DNA from: Kordiimonas sp.
GTDB taxonomy: Bacteria; Pseudomonadota; Alphaproteobacteria; Sphingomonadales; Emcibacteraceae
DNA: 64,000 nt
NCBI GenBank assembly: GCA_002700365.1
Contig: PADB01000010.1
Span: 730,504-794,503 of the forward strand
Direction: 5' to 3'
Below, one piece after another: positions 56,980-64,000 of the stretch. The notes beneath the pieces are model-generated. The model was not told the DNA's origin and ran no database searches. It saw only the letters and a program-made list of their open reading frames with translations. Both the position numbers and the translations under genes were made by a program. The first letter of the stretch is position 1, and each line of letters begins with the position of its first letter.

Positions 56980-57471
56980 TCGTCTTTATTCCATATGCGT
57001 TCTTAAAACCGGCCTTACGACCTCCGTCTTCCCAACCCGCAATATTGCACAGCAATGCTCCGCAGGCCAAGGGCGTTTATAACCGTCAAAGGACACCTGA
57101 AACAACTTATTTTACGTTTTCCCCTGCGAACTGACAAATGACAAACCGAATGATCTGCCAGTCCACCCCTTTCAACTTTAGACAAACTCAAGGCCACAAG
57201 GCATAAAGATCGTTAAATAATGGGCTGGCCTTTCCGTATACCGCACAATATAGCGAAATAACGAAGCGATACTTTGATTTATACTTGTTTCACAGTATAG
57301 TAATTGGCATTGCGTGTTTATGGATTGTCTCTTGTTGGATTTCACGTTAATGAGAGGCGCATAAAAGACGACCTGCTGACTATTTAAATCGTTCACCCGG
57401 TTTGTTTCGATATCGAAACAGTTAAGGTGTATCAATAATAAGCATTGAAAAATCAATGCGGAGGAAACAAC
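56980..57471. promoter_or_regulatory. 492-bp regulatory gap before the beta-barrel gene
   Basis: No gene seen. A possible promoter TTGATT (57274-57279), 16 bases, TATAGT (57296-57301) would give a leader of about 165 bases for the barrel gene, and the palindrome at 57403-57420 lies within that leader. The DUF3576/leuS promoter should be near the left end. Confidence 0.45.
57403..57420. promoter_or_regulatory. Perfect 18-bp palindrome upstream of the barrel gene, candidate operator
   Basis: TGTTTCGATATCGAAACA is perfectly self-complementary with a strong dyad, ending 51 bases before the start codon. Symmetric sites of this length are typical for dimeric repressors. It could instead fold as an RNA hairpin in the leader. 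Confidence 0.6.
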
Positions 57472-58281
57472 GTGAAACTGTGGCGACAGGCTATTGCACT
57501 GCTCCTGATCTCCGTCTCTGTTGAGGCGGGGGCGGAAAGTGTGATTCGCATGGACAGCCGCACAGACACCGCCTCACCTCGCAGTGTCGATATCGTTATT
57601 TCCAAACCCACGGGTGAGAATAAGCAGGATTTTGTCTTTCTGTCCCAACAAACGCCTAAACCCTCAATACCGCCGCGTATTGCGGCCCCCGCCAGTGGCA
57701 ATTCACTGTTATTTGATGTTGACCCCGTAACCTTTAGCCATGACTTTCCTGTCGTGATGCAGGATGCGCAGCTGTCGCTCATAACCTACCGTCAACGGCA
57801 TGGGCAAACAAAACGCGGCTTTGAAGTGGGTATTGCCTCCCGCTATGCGCAACGGAATGCGCACCCGCACAAAAGCGTATCCCAGGATTATGCGCCCGTA
57901 GGCCCCCATAGCCAGCTCTATAATTTAGGACTGAACATGGGCTATGCTGGCTTTAAAATCGGGGCTTCTTACAGCCGTCAACAGGACCATTTCAAAACAG
58001 CATACCAGGGATTTGATCTGGGTTTCGGCTATTACGGCAATAGCTGGTCCACCAATATTCAATTTGCGGAATATCACCGGGAACGTGATCTGCTGTTTAG
58101 TTTCGGTGACGCCTTTTACGACCAACTTTATGCTGTCGAAGTAGGTGCAGCCTATTTGCTAGTCCCCGGCGTTACATTCTCCGGTCGGTTTAAATATTAC
58201 GATTACGACCAAAATAATACCGATGAAAGCGGGCCCGAAGACGTGCATATCTTTATGCTCGGCACCAACGTCAACTTTTAA
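57472..58281 (+). CDS. Porin-like outer-membrane beta-barrel protein
   Basis: 269 residues from a GTG at 57472 with GGAGG seven bases upstream; the frame from 57445 is not needed. Signal peptide (1-22, ending VEAGAE). The first 90 mature residues are low in strands. From about 105 on, alternating polar/aromatic beta strands (FEVGIASRYA, LNMGYAGFKIGASYS, FDLGFGYYGNSWSTNIQFAEY, YAVEVGAAYLLVPGVTFSGRFKYYDYD) and the terminal Phe are typical of outer-membrane barrels. No passenger or specific family recognised. Confidence 0.78.
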   Translation: MKLWRQAIALLLISVSVEAGAESVIRMDSRTDTASPRSVDIVISKPTGENKQDFVFLSQQTPKPSIPPRIAAPASGNSLLFDVDPVTFSHDFPVVMQDAQLSLITYRQRHGQTKRGFEVGIASRYAQRNAHPHKSVSQDYAPVGPHSQLYNLGLNMGYAGFKIGASYSRQQDHFKTAYQGFDLGFGYYGNSWSTNIQFAEYHRERDLLFSFGDAFYDQLYAVEVGAAYLLVPGVTFSGRFKYYDYDQNNTDESGPEDVHIFMLGTNVNF

Positions 58282-58345
58282 TCTTTTTGTGCACGCACGA
58301 GACCGTAAAAACCTATAGAGCGTCACACGCCCTGCCGGGCTCGTC

Positions 58346-58978
58346 TCACTCTGCGATAGGGTCCCACCCTCTAATAGCCGCAATGCCGGCCAAAGGTCCC
58401 TTGAGAGCCTGTAACCGGGCAGCATTGCGTGACGTCATGCCACCAAGGGCATAAACAGGTACAGAACTGATCTGTAACAAATTCCCCATCCGCACAACCC
58501 CCAATGTTCGTCCTGCCAAATGCCGTGTTTCGGCGTGACTTTCTGTCGGAAAAACAGGTGATAACAAGGCTGCATCAATACCATGGCGACCTATATTGCG
58601 CAATTCGCGCACCGTATGGGCAGAGGCCGTCATCCAGCCACGCGGCCATTGATAGCGTAAACGTGGCATCTGACTATGTTGCCAGCGAGGAACATGAATA
58701 CCGTCCGCGCCCAATTGACGCGCAAGACCAATATCCCCCGCCACGACAAATCGTAGCCCCATATGTTGACAGACCTGCTGAATATAAATAGCCCAATCAA
58801 CACGGTCTGGTTTGTCGTAATCACGCAATATAACCGCTGAACCGCGCGGTAGGGACTTCATCACCTGCAAAGGATCTGGGAAGACCGCCGCGTCCGTCAT
58901 AAAAATAGCCGCAGGCAACGTCAAAAACCCACTTGTGAAATTGAGCTTTGTTGCAATCTCTGCTAGCGTCATTGTCAC
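58346..58978 (-). CDS. ThiE/TenI-like thiamine phosphate synthase family protein
   Basis: 210 residues (GTG at 58978, with an in-frame ATG at 58972 as alternative; AGAGG upstream). TIM-barrel with LGADGIHVPRW, TASAHTVRELRN and LLSPVFPTESH, the family's phosphate and substrate loops, and ALGGMTSRNAARL near the end. Standing alone without thiamine genes and with weaker N-terminal motifs, it may be a TenI-like homologue and not the main ThiE. Divergent from yggS by 33 bases. Confidence 0.8.
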   Translation of the reverse strand: MTMTLAEIATKLNFTSGFLTLPAAIFMTDAAVFPDPLQVMKSLPRGSAVILRDYDKPDRVDWAIYIQQVCQHMGLRFVVAGDIGLARQLGADGIHVPRWQHSQMPRLRYQWPRGWMTASAHTVRELRNIGRHGIDAALLSPVFPTESHAETRHLAGRTLGVVRMGNLLQISSVPVYALGGMTSRNAARLQALKGPLAGIAAIRGWDPIAE

Positions 58979-59011
58979 TCTGTCCTCTCACGTTTCTAGG
59001 CAACTGTACCC

Positions 59012-59677
59012 GTGACACAAAAATTAACAACCATCAAAACCCAAATACAGAGAGCCGAACAAGAGGCCGGGCGCAAAGCCGGCAGCACGACATTGGTTGC
59101 CGTTTCCAAAGTGCATAATGCGGACACAATTCGCCCGGTATTAGACGCAGGCCATAAAGTCTTCGGTGAAAACCGCGTTCAGGAAGCCCAACGTAAATGG
59201 CCGGCACTAAAAGCTGACTATCCCGATGTCCAGCTGCATCTGATCGGTCCCCTGCAAACAAATAAAGTCAAAGATGCTGTTGCCCTATTCGATGTCATCG
59301 AAACACTTGACCGCCCTAAACTGGCCCACGCCCTCGCCCGACAGTTTACCGCCCAAGGCCTGCATCGTCCGTGCTTTATTCAAGTCAATATCGGTGCTGA
59401 GCCGCAAAAAAGCGGTATTCTACCAGAACAACTACCGGCCTTTCTGACCCTCTGTCGTGACGAGCTAGCTTTGCCAATTATTGGGCTCATGTGCATCCCC
59501 CCCCAGGGACAAGACCCCCGGCCGTATTTCGCGTTATTGCAGAAATTGGCGACTGAAAATGATTTAGGACAACTTTCTATGGGGATGAGCGCAGACTTTC
59601 CTGTGGCCATCGCCGAAGGGGCGACCCATATTCGCGTTGGTACTGCCCTCTTTGGACAACGCCCGGCCAAGACCTGA
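59012..59677 (+). CDS. yggS: YggS/PLPBP family pyridoxal-phosphate homeostasis protein
   Basis: 221 residues from a GTG at 59012. Fold-type III PLP protein with no enzyme activity known, balancing free PLP and amino-acid pools. LVAVSKVHNADTI holds the PLP lysine, then HKVFGENRVQEAQRKW, LHLIGPLQTNKVKDA, GLMCIPPQ, SMGMSADFPVAIAEG and THIRVGTALFG. Complete and typical. Confidence 0.94.
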   Translation: MTQKLTTIKTQIQRAEQEAGRKAGSTTLVAVSKVHNADTIRPVLDAGHKVFGENRVQEAQRKWPALKADYPDVQLHLIGPLQTNKVKDAVALFDVIETLDRPKLAHALARQFTAQGLHRPCFIQVNIGAEPQKSGILPEQLPAFLTLCRDELALPIIGLMCIPPQGQDPRPYFALLQKLATENDLGQLSMGMSADFPVAIAEGATHIRVGTALFGQRPAKT

Positions 59678-59749
59678 AAAGCACGATAAGGATGTGTATG
59701 CTCTGCCCATACCGTGTTCTTGTAAAAGCCAGGCCATGAACTCTACGGC

Positions 59750-60316
59750 CTAGGCATCGTCCACCACACGGACGGTTAACCACGCATCGGCATTGCAATT
59801 CACCAACACTTCCCGCAAATCTGATAGCGACAGGGCAATACAGCCTTCTGTGCCTGAAAAGTCGTTTGGTGCGACATGTAGAAAAATCGCACTGCCCTTT
59901 CCCGGTGTGGACGGCGGCTCATTATAACTTAACACCACCACCAAATCATAAAGATGGTCATCACGCCACATTACTTCATGATGGCCATCATAGGGCCGCG
60001 CAATTCGTTGATTATACAACGGATCGTCTGGATCATCACACCAGCCCCATTCAGGCCGCAGCGGAAATGTTGGTAAGGACAACTTTTTAAGATCCAATAT
60101 TCGATCCGGCCGATAATAAACGGTCCGCAGTGCAAACCGCCCAAGAGGTGTTTTATGGTCGCCCTCAATTTTATCACTGGTCACGCCCCCCCTACCAACA
60201 ACACAAGGGTACGATTTCTCACCGCAATATAATCTTGCCTGATTGCTCGTGACGTCCGCGACCATAACAGTCATTTCAGTCTTTATTGACGACGTAAGCT
60301 GGTCATCTGCCTTCAT
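59750..60316 (-). CDS. L,D-transpeptidase (YkuD) family protein
   Basis: 188 residues. The YkuD signature is present: IFLHVAPNDFSGTEGCIAL, with His and catalytic Cys, and GDHKTPLGRF, the usual substrate-strand segment. Such enzymes form 3-3 crosslinks or attach proteins in peptidoglycan. No export signal is evident at the N-terminus, as in several alphaproteobacterial members, so site of action is uncertain. Follows ribA by 18 bases on the same strand. Confidence 0.87.
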   Translation of the reverse strand: MKADDQLTSSIKTEMTVMVADVTSNQARLYCGEKSYPCVVGRGGVTSDKIEGDHKTPLGRFALRTVYYRPDRILDLKKLSLPTFPLRPEWGWCDDPDDPLYNQRIARPYDGHHEVMWRDDHLYDLVVVLSYNEPPSTPGKGSAIFLHVAPNDFSGTEGCIALSLSDLREVLVNCNADAWLTVRVVDDA

Positions 60317-60334
60317 GACGTCACTCGTTTCAGC

Positions 60335-61504
60335 TTATAAAAGATGGCCGCTGCGCTTTTTCTTGGTCTGCAAATAGTGTGCATTATGGGTATTGGACGG
60401 GAATTTATGGCTCCTCCGTCCCCGCACCTTAATACCGCAGGCCTCAAGACCTACTACCTTGCGAGGATTATTTGTCATCAATTCCACTTCCTGGAAGCCC
60501 AATAGCTTCAACATTTCTGCGGCGGGTTCAAAAATACGTTCATCATCCTGAAAACCAAGACGTTCATTTGAATCCACTGTATCAAAACCTTGCGCCTGCA
60601 GGTGATAGGCCCGCAGCTTATTAATTAAGCCAATGCCCCGACCTTCTTGCGCCAGATATAACAACACCCCTTGGCCATGACGGCTCATTTCCGCAATAGC
60701 ACCGCGTAACTGTTCCCCACAATCACACTTTAACGACCCCAGCAGATCTCCGGTAAAACATTCAGAATGAATACGAGTCAGTACGGGTTCGTGGCGATTG
60801 GGGGCGCCGATGATCACTGCGAAATGTTCCGTCCCGCCATCTTCGGGACGAAACGCAACCAATTGCGCCTGTGGTGCATCTTCTAAAGGCACCGGCGCAG
60901 ATGTCACAATCTTCATTGATAAAGCATCATGATAGAGGTGCTCTTCAATTGCCGTCGTCTTTACCGCCAGCAATCCATGTGCCGCCGCCCAGACCGGCGC
61001 ATCATTACCTTCGGCCGCGATACCGGCTAACGCTAGGGGGCCGGAAAATACCGCGGCAGGCAGCACGCGCGCATGCTTACAAAGTAAAATTCCTGCCATA
61101 TGGACGGCCCCCGCCGGCCGGTCAGACACCTTGAACGGGCCTAACATCGGTTTATCCAGATCATCCGCCGGGTCTGCCATCGCCTGAATAACGCCAGCCG
61201 ACATATGTGACGCAATATGTACCAGTGCCACGGTCTTTTCCCGCGGCAATACCTTTAACACATTCGCCCGGTTGTAGGTCAGGCCCACAACCGCTTTTTC
61301 CACACTGCTCTGATGGAGCATTTCAATACGCTCATCCGTGATAAATTCCGCTGCCAACACCAATATTGCCTGCGTTTCATCATAGATCACAACAGGCAAG
61401 CCGCGTCGCAGATCTGCTGCCGCCCGGTCGACATTAATCAATTCCCGATTAAAATCAGGCAGCACGGTTTGCGTATTGTCAGGTTTCTTATCACGTTCTG
61501 TCAT
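60335..61504 (-). CDS. ribA: GTP cyclohydrolase II with RibB-like N-terminal region
   Basis: 389 residues from the ATG at 61504; an ATG at 61540 is possible. The C-terminal half (about 200-389) is GTP cyclohydrolase II: zinc cysteines in HSECFTGDLLGSLKCDCG, catalytic LYLAQEGRGIGLINKLRAY and TNNPRKV. It opens GTP to start riboflavin synthesis. The first 190 residues resemble DHBP synthase (RibB) in layout but lack its acidic metal-binding signature, as in many alphaproteobacterial RibA proteins, so only the cyclohydrolase step is predicted. FMN from this route is the BluB substrate. Confidence 0.9.
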   Translation of the reverse strand: MTERDKKPDNTQTVLPDFNRELINVDRAAADLRRGLPVVIYDETQAILVLAAEFITDERIEMLHQSSVEKAVVGLTYNRANVLKVLPREKTVALVHIASHMSAGVIQAMADPADDLDKPMLGPFKVSDRPAGAVHMAGILLCKHARVLPAAVFSGPLALAGIAAEGNDAPVWAAAHGLLAVKTTAIEEHLYHDALSMKIVTSAPVPLEDAPQAQLVAFRPEDGGTEHFAVIIGAPNRHEPVLTRIHSECFTGDLLGSLKCDCGEQLRGAIAEMSRHGQGVLLYLAQEGRGIGLINKLRAYHLQAQGFDTVDSNERLGFQDDERIFEPAAEMLKLLGFQEVELMTNNPRKVVGLEACGIKVRGRRSHKFPSNTHNAHYLQTKKKRSGHLL

Positions 61505-61647
61505 AATGGAATGCTTAGTCTTTTGGCCGGAACACGACATAGTATTGAATATAATGAGCTTTTATTATGTAATGCAGCTATATATGTGTCGAGTGTCAAT
61601 TGCAAATGTAATAATATAACATTAAGGCCGAGGCAAAGGAGCATATA

Positions 61648-62340
61648 ATGCGGAGCTATCATATTCTCTTGGTTGACGATGATAACGCCTTGCGCCAAAC
61701 ATTGGCTGACCAGCTCAACCTGCATGAAGAATTCACCACAATGCAGGCCGAAGATGGGGCCAATGCCATCGCCACGGCAAAAAAATATGATTTCGACCTG
61801 ATTTTACTGGATATTGGCCTGCCGGACCTTGATGGTCGCGAAGTCTGCCGCATGTTACGCCGCGCTAATATAAATATTCCCATCCTTATGCTCACGGCCA
61901 ATGACTCAGAAGCGGATACGATCTTGGGCTTGGATGCCGGTGCCAATGATTATGTGACCAAACCCTTTAATTTCGGGGTTCTGCTCGCCCGTATGCGCGC
62001 CCATTTACGTCAATATGCACAATCTGAAGATGCGTCCTTTATGCTAGGGCCCTATATCTTCAAACCAGCAGAAAAAATCTTGTATACGCGCGATGAAGGA
62101 CAAAAAATTCGCCTCACGGAAAAAGAAACTGCTATTCTTAAATTTCTTATCAAAGCTGGCGGCGCGCCTGTTGGACGGGATATTCTTCTCCATGATGTCT
62201 GGGGTTATAACGATACCGTAACAACCCATACTTTAGAGACACACATATACCGGTTACGGCAGAAAATAGAGCAAGATCCCTCAAACGCGCAATTGTTGTT
62301 AACAGATGCTGGCGGCTACCGTCTGGCCGGGCTTGATTAA
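61648..62340 (+). CDS. OmpR/PhoB-family response regulator
   Basis: 230 residues. Receiver domain (1-115) with acidic D10-D12, phospho-acceptor D55, T83 and K105 (VTKPF), then a winged-helix DNA-binding domain (about 130-228) with RLTEKETAILKFLIKAGG and THTLETHIYRLRQKIE. AAAGGAG precedes the ATG. Complete. No sensor kinase is adjacent, so its signal is unknown. Divergent from ribA, converging with xth. Confidence 0.93.
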   Translation: MRSYHILLVDDDNALRQTLADQLNLHEEFTTMQAEDGANAIATAKKYDFDLILLDIGLPDLDGREVCRMLRRANINIPILMLTANDSEADTILGLDAGANDYVTKPFNFGVLLARMRAHLRQYAQSEDASFMLGPYIFKPAEKILYTRDEGQKIRLTEKETAILKFLIKAGGAPVGRDILLHDVWGYNDTVTTHTLETHIYRLRQKIEQDPSNAQLLLTDAGGYRLAGLD

Positions 62341-62408
62341 TATCCGATAAGAAATCTATCCTTAAACCATAACCGCATACAAACACACTGCTCTTTTATC
62401 AGGTAAAA

Positions 62409-63206
62409 TCACAACTCTAATGTTGTGACCACCGGGGCATGGTCCGATGGCTTTTCCCAACTACGGGCAGGCAGAAAAACATCCATATCCACCAAAGATG
62501 ATTTTAATGACGGACTGACCCACACATGATCCAGCCTTCGCCCACGGTTAGCCGCCTGCCAATCGCGGGCGCGATAGCTCCACCAACTAAATAGAGGCTC
62601 AGTTGCCGGTACAAAATGGCGCATGACATCTACCCAGTCATGGGCCTGCAGAATTTCGTCCAATTTATCCGTTTCTACGGGGGTATGGGTAATCACTTTT
62701 CGTAATTGTTTGTGGGACCACACATCTTCCGGCAATGGTGCCACGTTTAAATCACCCACTAATATTGTTTTGCTATCCTGTGCCAATCCCGCTGACCAAT
62801 GCAGCATTTCCTCCAGAAATTGCATTTTATGGGCAAATTTATCATTTAGATCCACATCCGGCACTTCACCGCCAGCCGGTACATAAAAATTATGTAATGC
62901 CACATCACCGGCAAACACAACACTGATATGACGGGCATCACCCTTGTCACACCAATTAATCCGCTCCGTTGTGGTAAATGGTAGGCGGGATAATATTGCA
63001 ACACCATGATAGCCTTTCTGTCCGGCAATTGCCCGGTGGCTATATCCACGCTGTTCAAACCATCCATGTGGAAACATATAATCCTGAATTTTTGTTTCCT
63101 GAAGGCACAAAATATCCGGTGAGTGTTCCGCTATCACCCGGTCCACGTGTTCGATACGGGCCCGTATCGAATTCACATTCCAGCTCACCAACCGCCGCAC
63201 TGGCAT
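62409..63206 (-). CDS. xth: Exodeoxyribonuclease III
   Basis: 265 residues of the exonuclease III/AP endonuclease family in base-excision repair. LVSWNVNSIRAR at the start, CLQETKI with metal Glu, VGDLNVAP with the DLN pair, and SDHAPVV with the terminal Asp-His. The start overlaps the YbjQ stop by one base. Converges with the response-regulator gene. Confidence 0.95.
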   Translation of the reverse strand: MPVRRLVSWNVNSIRARIEHVDRVIAEHSPDILCLQETKIQDYMFPHGWFEQRGYSHRAIAGQKGYHGVAILSRLPFTTTERINWCDKGDARHISVVFAGDVALHNFYVPAGGEVPDVDLNDKFAHKMQFLEEMLHWSAGLAQDSKTILVGDLNVAPLPEDVWSHKQLRKVITHTPVETDKLDEILQAHDWVDVMRHFVPATEPLFSWWSYRARDWQAANRGRRLDHVWVSPSLKSSLVDMDVFLPARSWEKPSDHAPVVTTLEL

Positions 63207-63565
63207 TAAACGGACCGCCCTGCAGACAGCTTCACCGCCGTTCCCGAGGCCACGATCATCAGCATACCGTTCTTATTCCCCCCGGACATTTCATGATAAT
63301 CCAGATCTATGGCAATAACGGCGTCTGCCCCCAAACTCGCCGCTTCATTGCGTAATTCCTGCAATGCGGTTTTGCGTGCATCCCGCAACACATCCTGTGT
63401 TGACCCACTCCGGCCACCGAGAATATCTCGTACCGAATTGAAGAAATCCCGGATGATATTCATACCGAATACACATTCCGCCGTGATAACTTCTATTTCT
63501 CTCTCTATTTCGCGGCCTGCCACGACATAAGACGTTGTCAGGATAACTTCATCTGCCACACTCAT
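63206..63565 (-). CDS. YbjQ/UPF0145 family protein
   Basis: 119 residues, pentamer-forming YbjQ fold. ILTTSYVVAGREIEREIEVITAECVFGMNIIRDFF and ALQELRNEAASLGADAVIAIDLDY are the family's two blocks. Called a heavy-metal-binding domain in databases, but no metal role is established. One base overlaps the xth start, so both are translated together. Confidence 0.9.
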   Translation of the reverse strand: MSVADEVILTTSYVVAGREIEREIEVITAECVFGMNIIRDFFNSVRDILGGRSGSTQDVLRDARKTALQELRNEAASLGADAVIAIDLDYHEMSGGNKNGMLMIVASGTAVKLSAGRSV

Positions 63566-63581
63566 CTCTTTCCCTTACACT

Positions 63582-64000
63582 TTAAAAAATATTCAGGCTA
63601 TTACCGGAAATGGCAATCGGCCATTGGCCAGTTTCATAAATCTGGAATTTACGCGCAAGGGGATGCGCCTCATCTTCCCCCGCAGCCAAAGCCATCGCCA
63701 CCTGATAGCAACATTGGATAGCAGACCCCGCCGCCGCGTTGATTAATGCCTCATCTTCAATGCCCCACCGCCGCGCAGCATCCCAGGCCGCATCGCCGAT
63801 AATTTCTCCGGCCTTTTGTTGCACATAAGACATCACCATGGACAAGAGATCCTCTTCAACAAACTCCAATGCCGTGGCGGTCACACCTGCAAAAAGCTGC
63901 TCTTCCGCTTCCCACGCCGGATTATTAAAATCATTGGCTTCCAGCACAGACGCCGCCTCGGCCCAATCTTCGACCTCTGCGGGCCACACGTCAGGAAAAC
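63582..64000 (-). CDS. Hypothetical protein, possibly incomplete at the right edge
   Basis: At least 135 residues from a possible GTG at 63989, but the frame stays open to the window edge, so the true start may lie outside. Acidic, helical, Ala/Glu/Trp-rich (WDAARRWGIEDEALINAAAGSAIQCCYQVAMALAAGEDEAHPLARK), no signal peptide. The end ARKFQIYETGQWPIAISGNSLNIF is beta-like. Family not recognised. 16 bases upstream of the YbjQ gene, likely one operon with it and xth. Confidence 0.65.
   Translation of the reverse strand, partial: FPDVWPAEVEDWAEAASVLEANDFNNPAWEAEEQLFAGVTATALEFVEEDLLSMVMSYVQQKAGEIIGDAAWDAARRWGIEDEALINAAAGSAIQCCYQVAMALAAGEDEAHPLARKFQIYETGQWPIAISGNSLNIF

Overview
The window is ordinary, densely coded chromosome of an alphaproteobacterium. 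This rests on gene content and order: hemC-hemD followed by a mitofilin-like membrane protein and HemY, with tsaD divergent from hemC and gpsA-yciI nearby; a DUF3576 lipoprotein-leuS-lptE-holA block; a class I lysyl-tRNA synthetase; and the xth/response-regulator neighbourhood. The lineage below class cannot be fixed by eye. No rRNA, CRISPR array, prophage or insertion sequence was recognised. One tRNA (Thr, CGT) is present.

Layout. 1-7.3 kb: end of an Uup-type ABC-F gene, a lipoprotein, a POT-family peptide transporter, an M14 carboxypeptidase, and two B12 genes (bluB, cobQ). 7.4-14.3 kb: a catabolic cluster built around a fused FAD monooxygenase/old-yellow-enzyme protein of the 2-aminobenzoyl-CoA monooxygenase/reductase type. 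It lies in a tight minus-strand operon with an SDR, a MarR regulator, an enoyl-CoA hydratase and an acyl-CoA dehydrogenase, and plus-strand thioesterase and RidA genes sit at its two ends. 14.4-17.4 kb: a CoA-ester lyase, a hairpin-rich 494-bp gap and a frameshifted MocR regulator. 17.5-24.3 kb: a polyhydroxyalkanoate/acyl-phosphate region (MaoC-Pta fusion, phaC, then divergent fabI-pta-ackA) with a 23-bp palindrome in the divergent promoter region. 24.4-34.9 kb: an orphan phosphoglycosyl transferase, lysK, a DinG-type helicase, a small oxidative-stress/detoxification operon behind gpsA, a TetR regulator and tsaD. 35-39.6 kb: haem genes and tRNA-Thr.

39.6-48.3 kb: an unrecognised gene beside the tRNA, an overlapping mscS-zntB-rimB/rimK-fusion operon, a GT4 glycosyltransferase and a BtuCDF/siderophore-type ABC importer. 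48.4-52.0 kb: a small secreted coiled-coil protein, a 27-residue membrane protein with its own ribosome site and terminator, and a partner-switching module (receiver-PP2C phosphatase, STAS protein, receiver-like/HATPase protein) with no sigma factor beside it. 52-64 kb: holA, lptE, leuS, DUF3576 lipoprotein, an outer-membrane barrel gene behind an 18-bp perfect palindrome, a ThiE-like protein, yggS, an L,D-transpeptidase, ribA, an OmpR-type regulator, xth, a YbjQ protein and an incomplete gene at the right edge.

No single locus is convincingly a wholly new system. The most worthwhile leads are the sigma-less partner-switching module with a degenerate receiver on its kinase, the RimB-RimK fusion coupled to MscS and ZntB, the palindrome between phaC and fabI-pta-ackA, the hydratase-dead MaoC-Pta fusion, and the 27-residue membrane protein.
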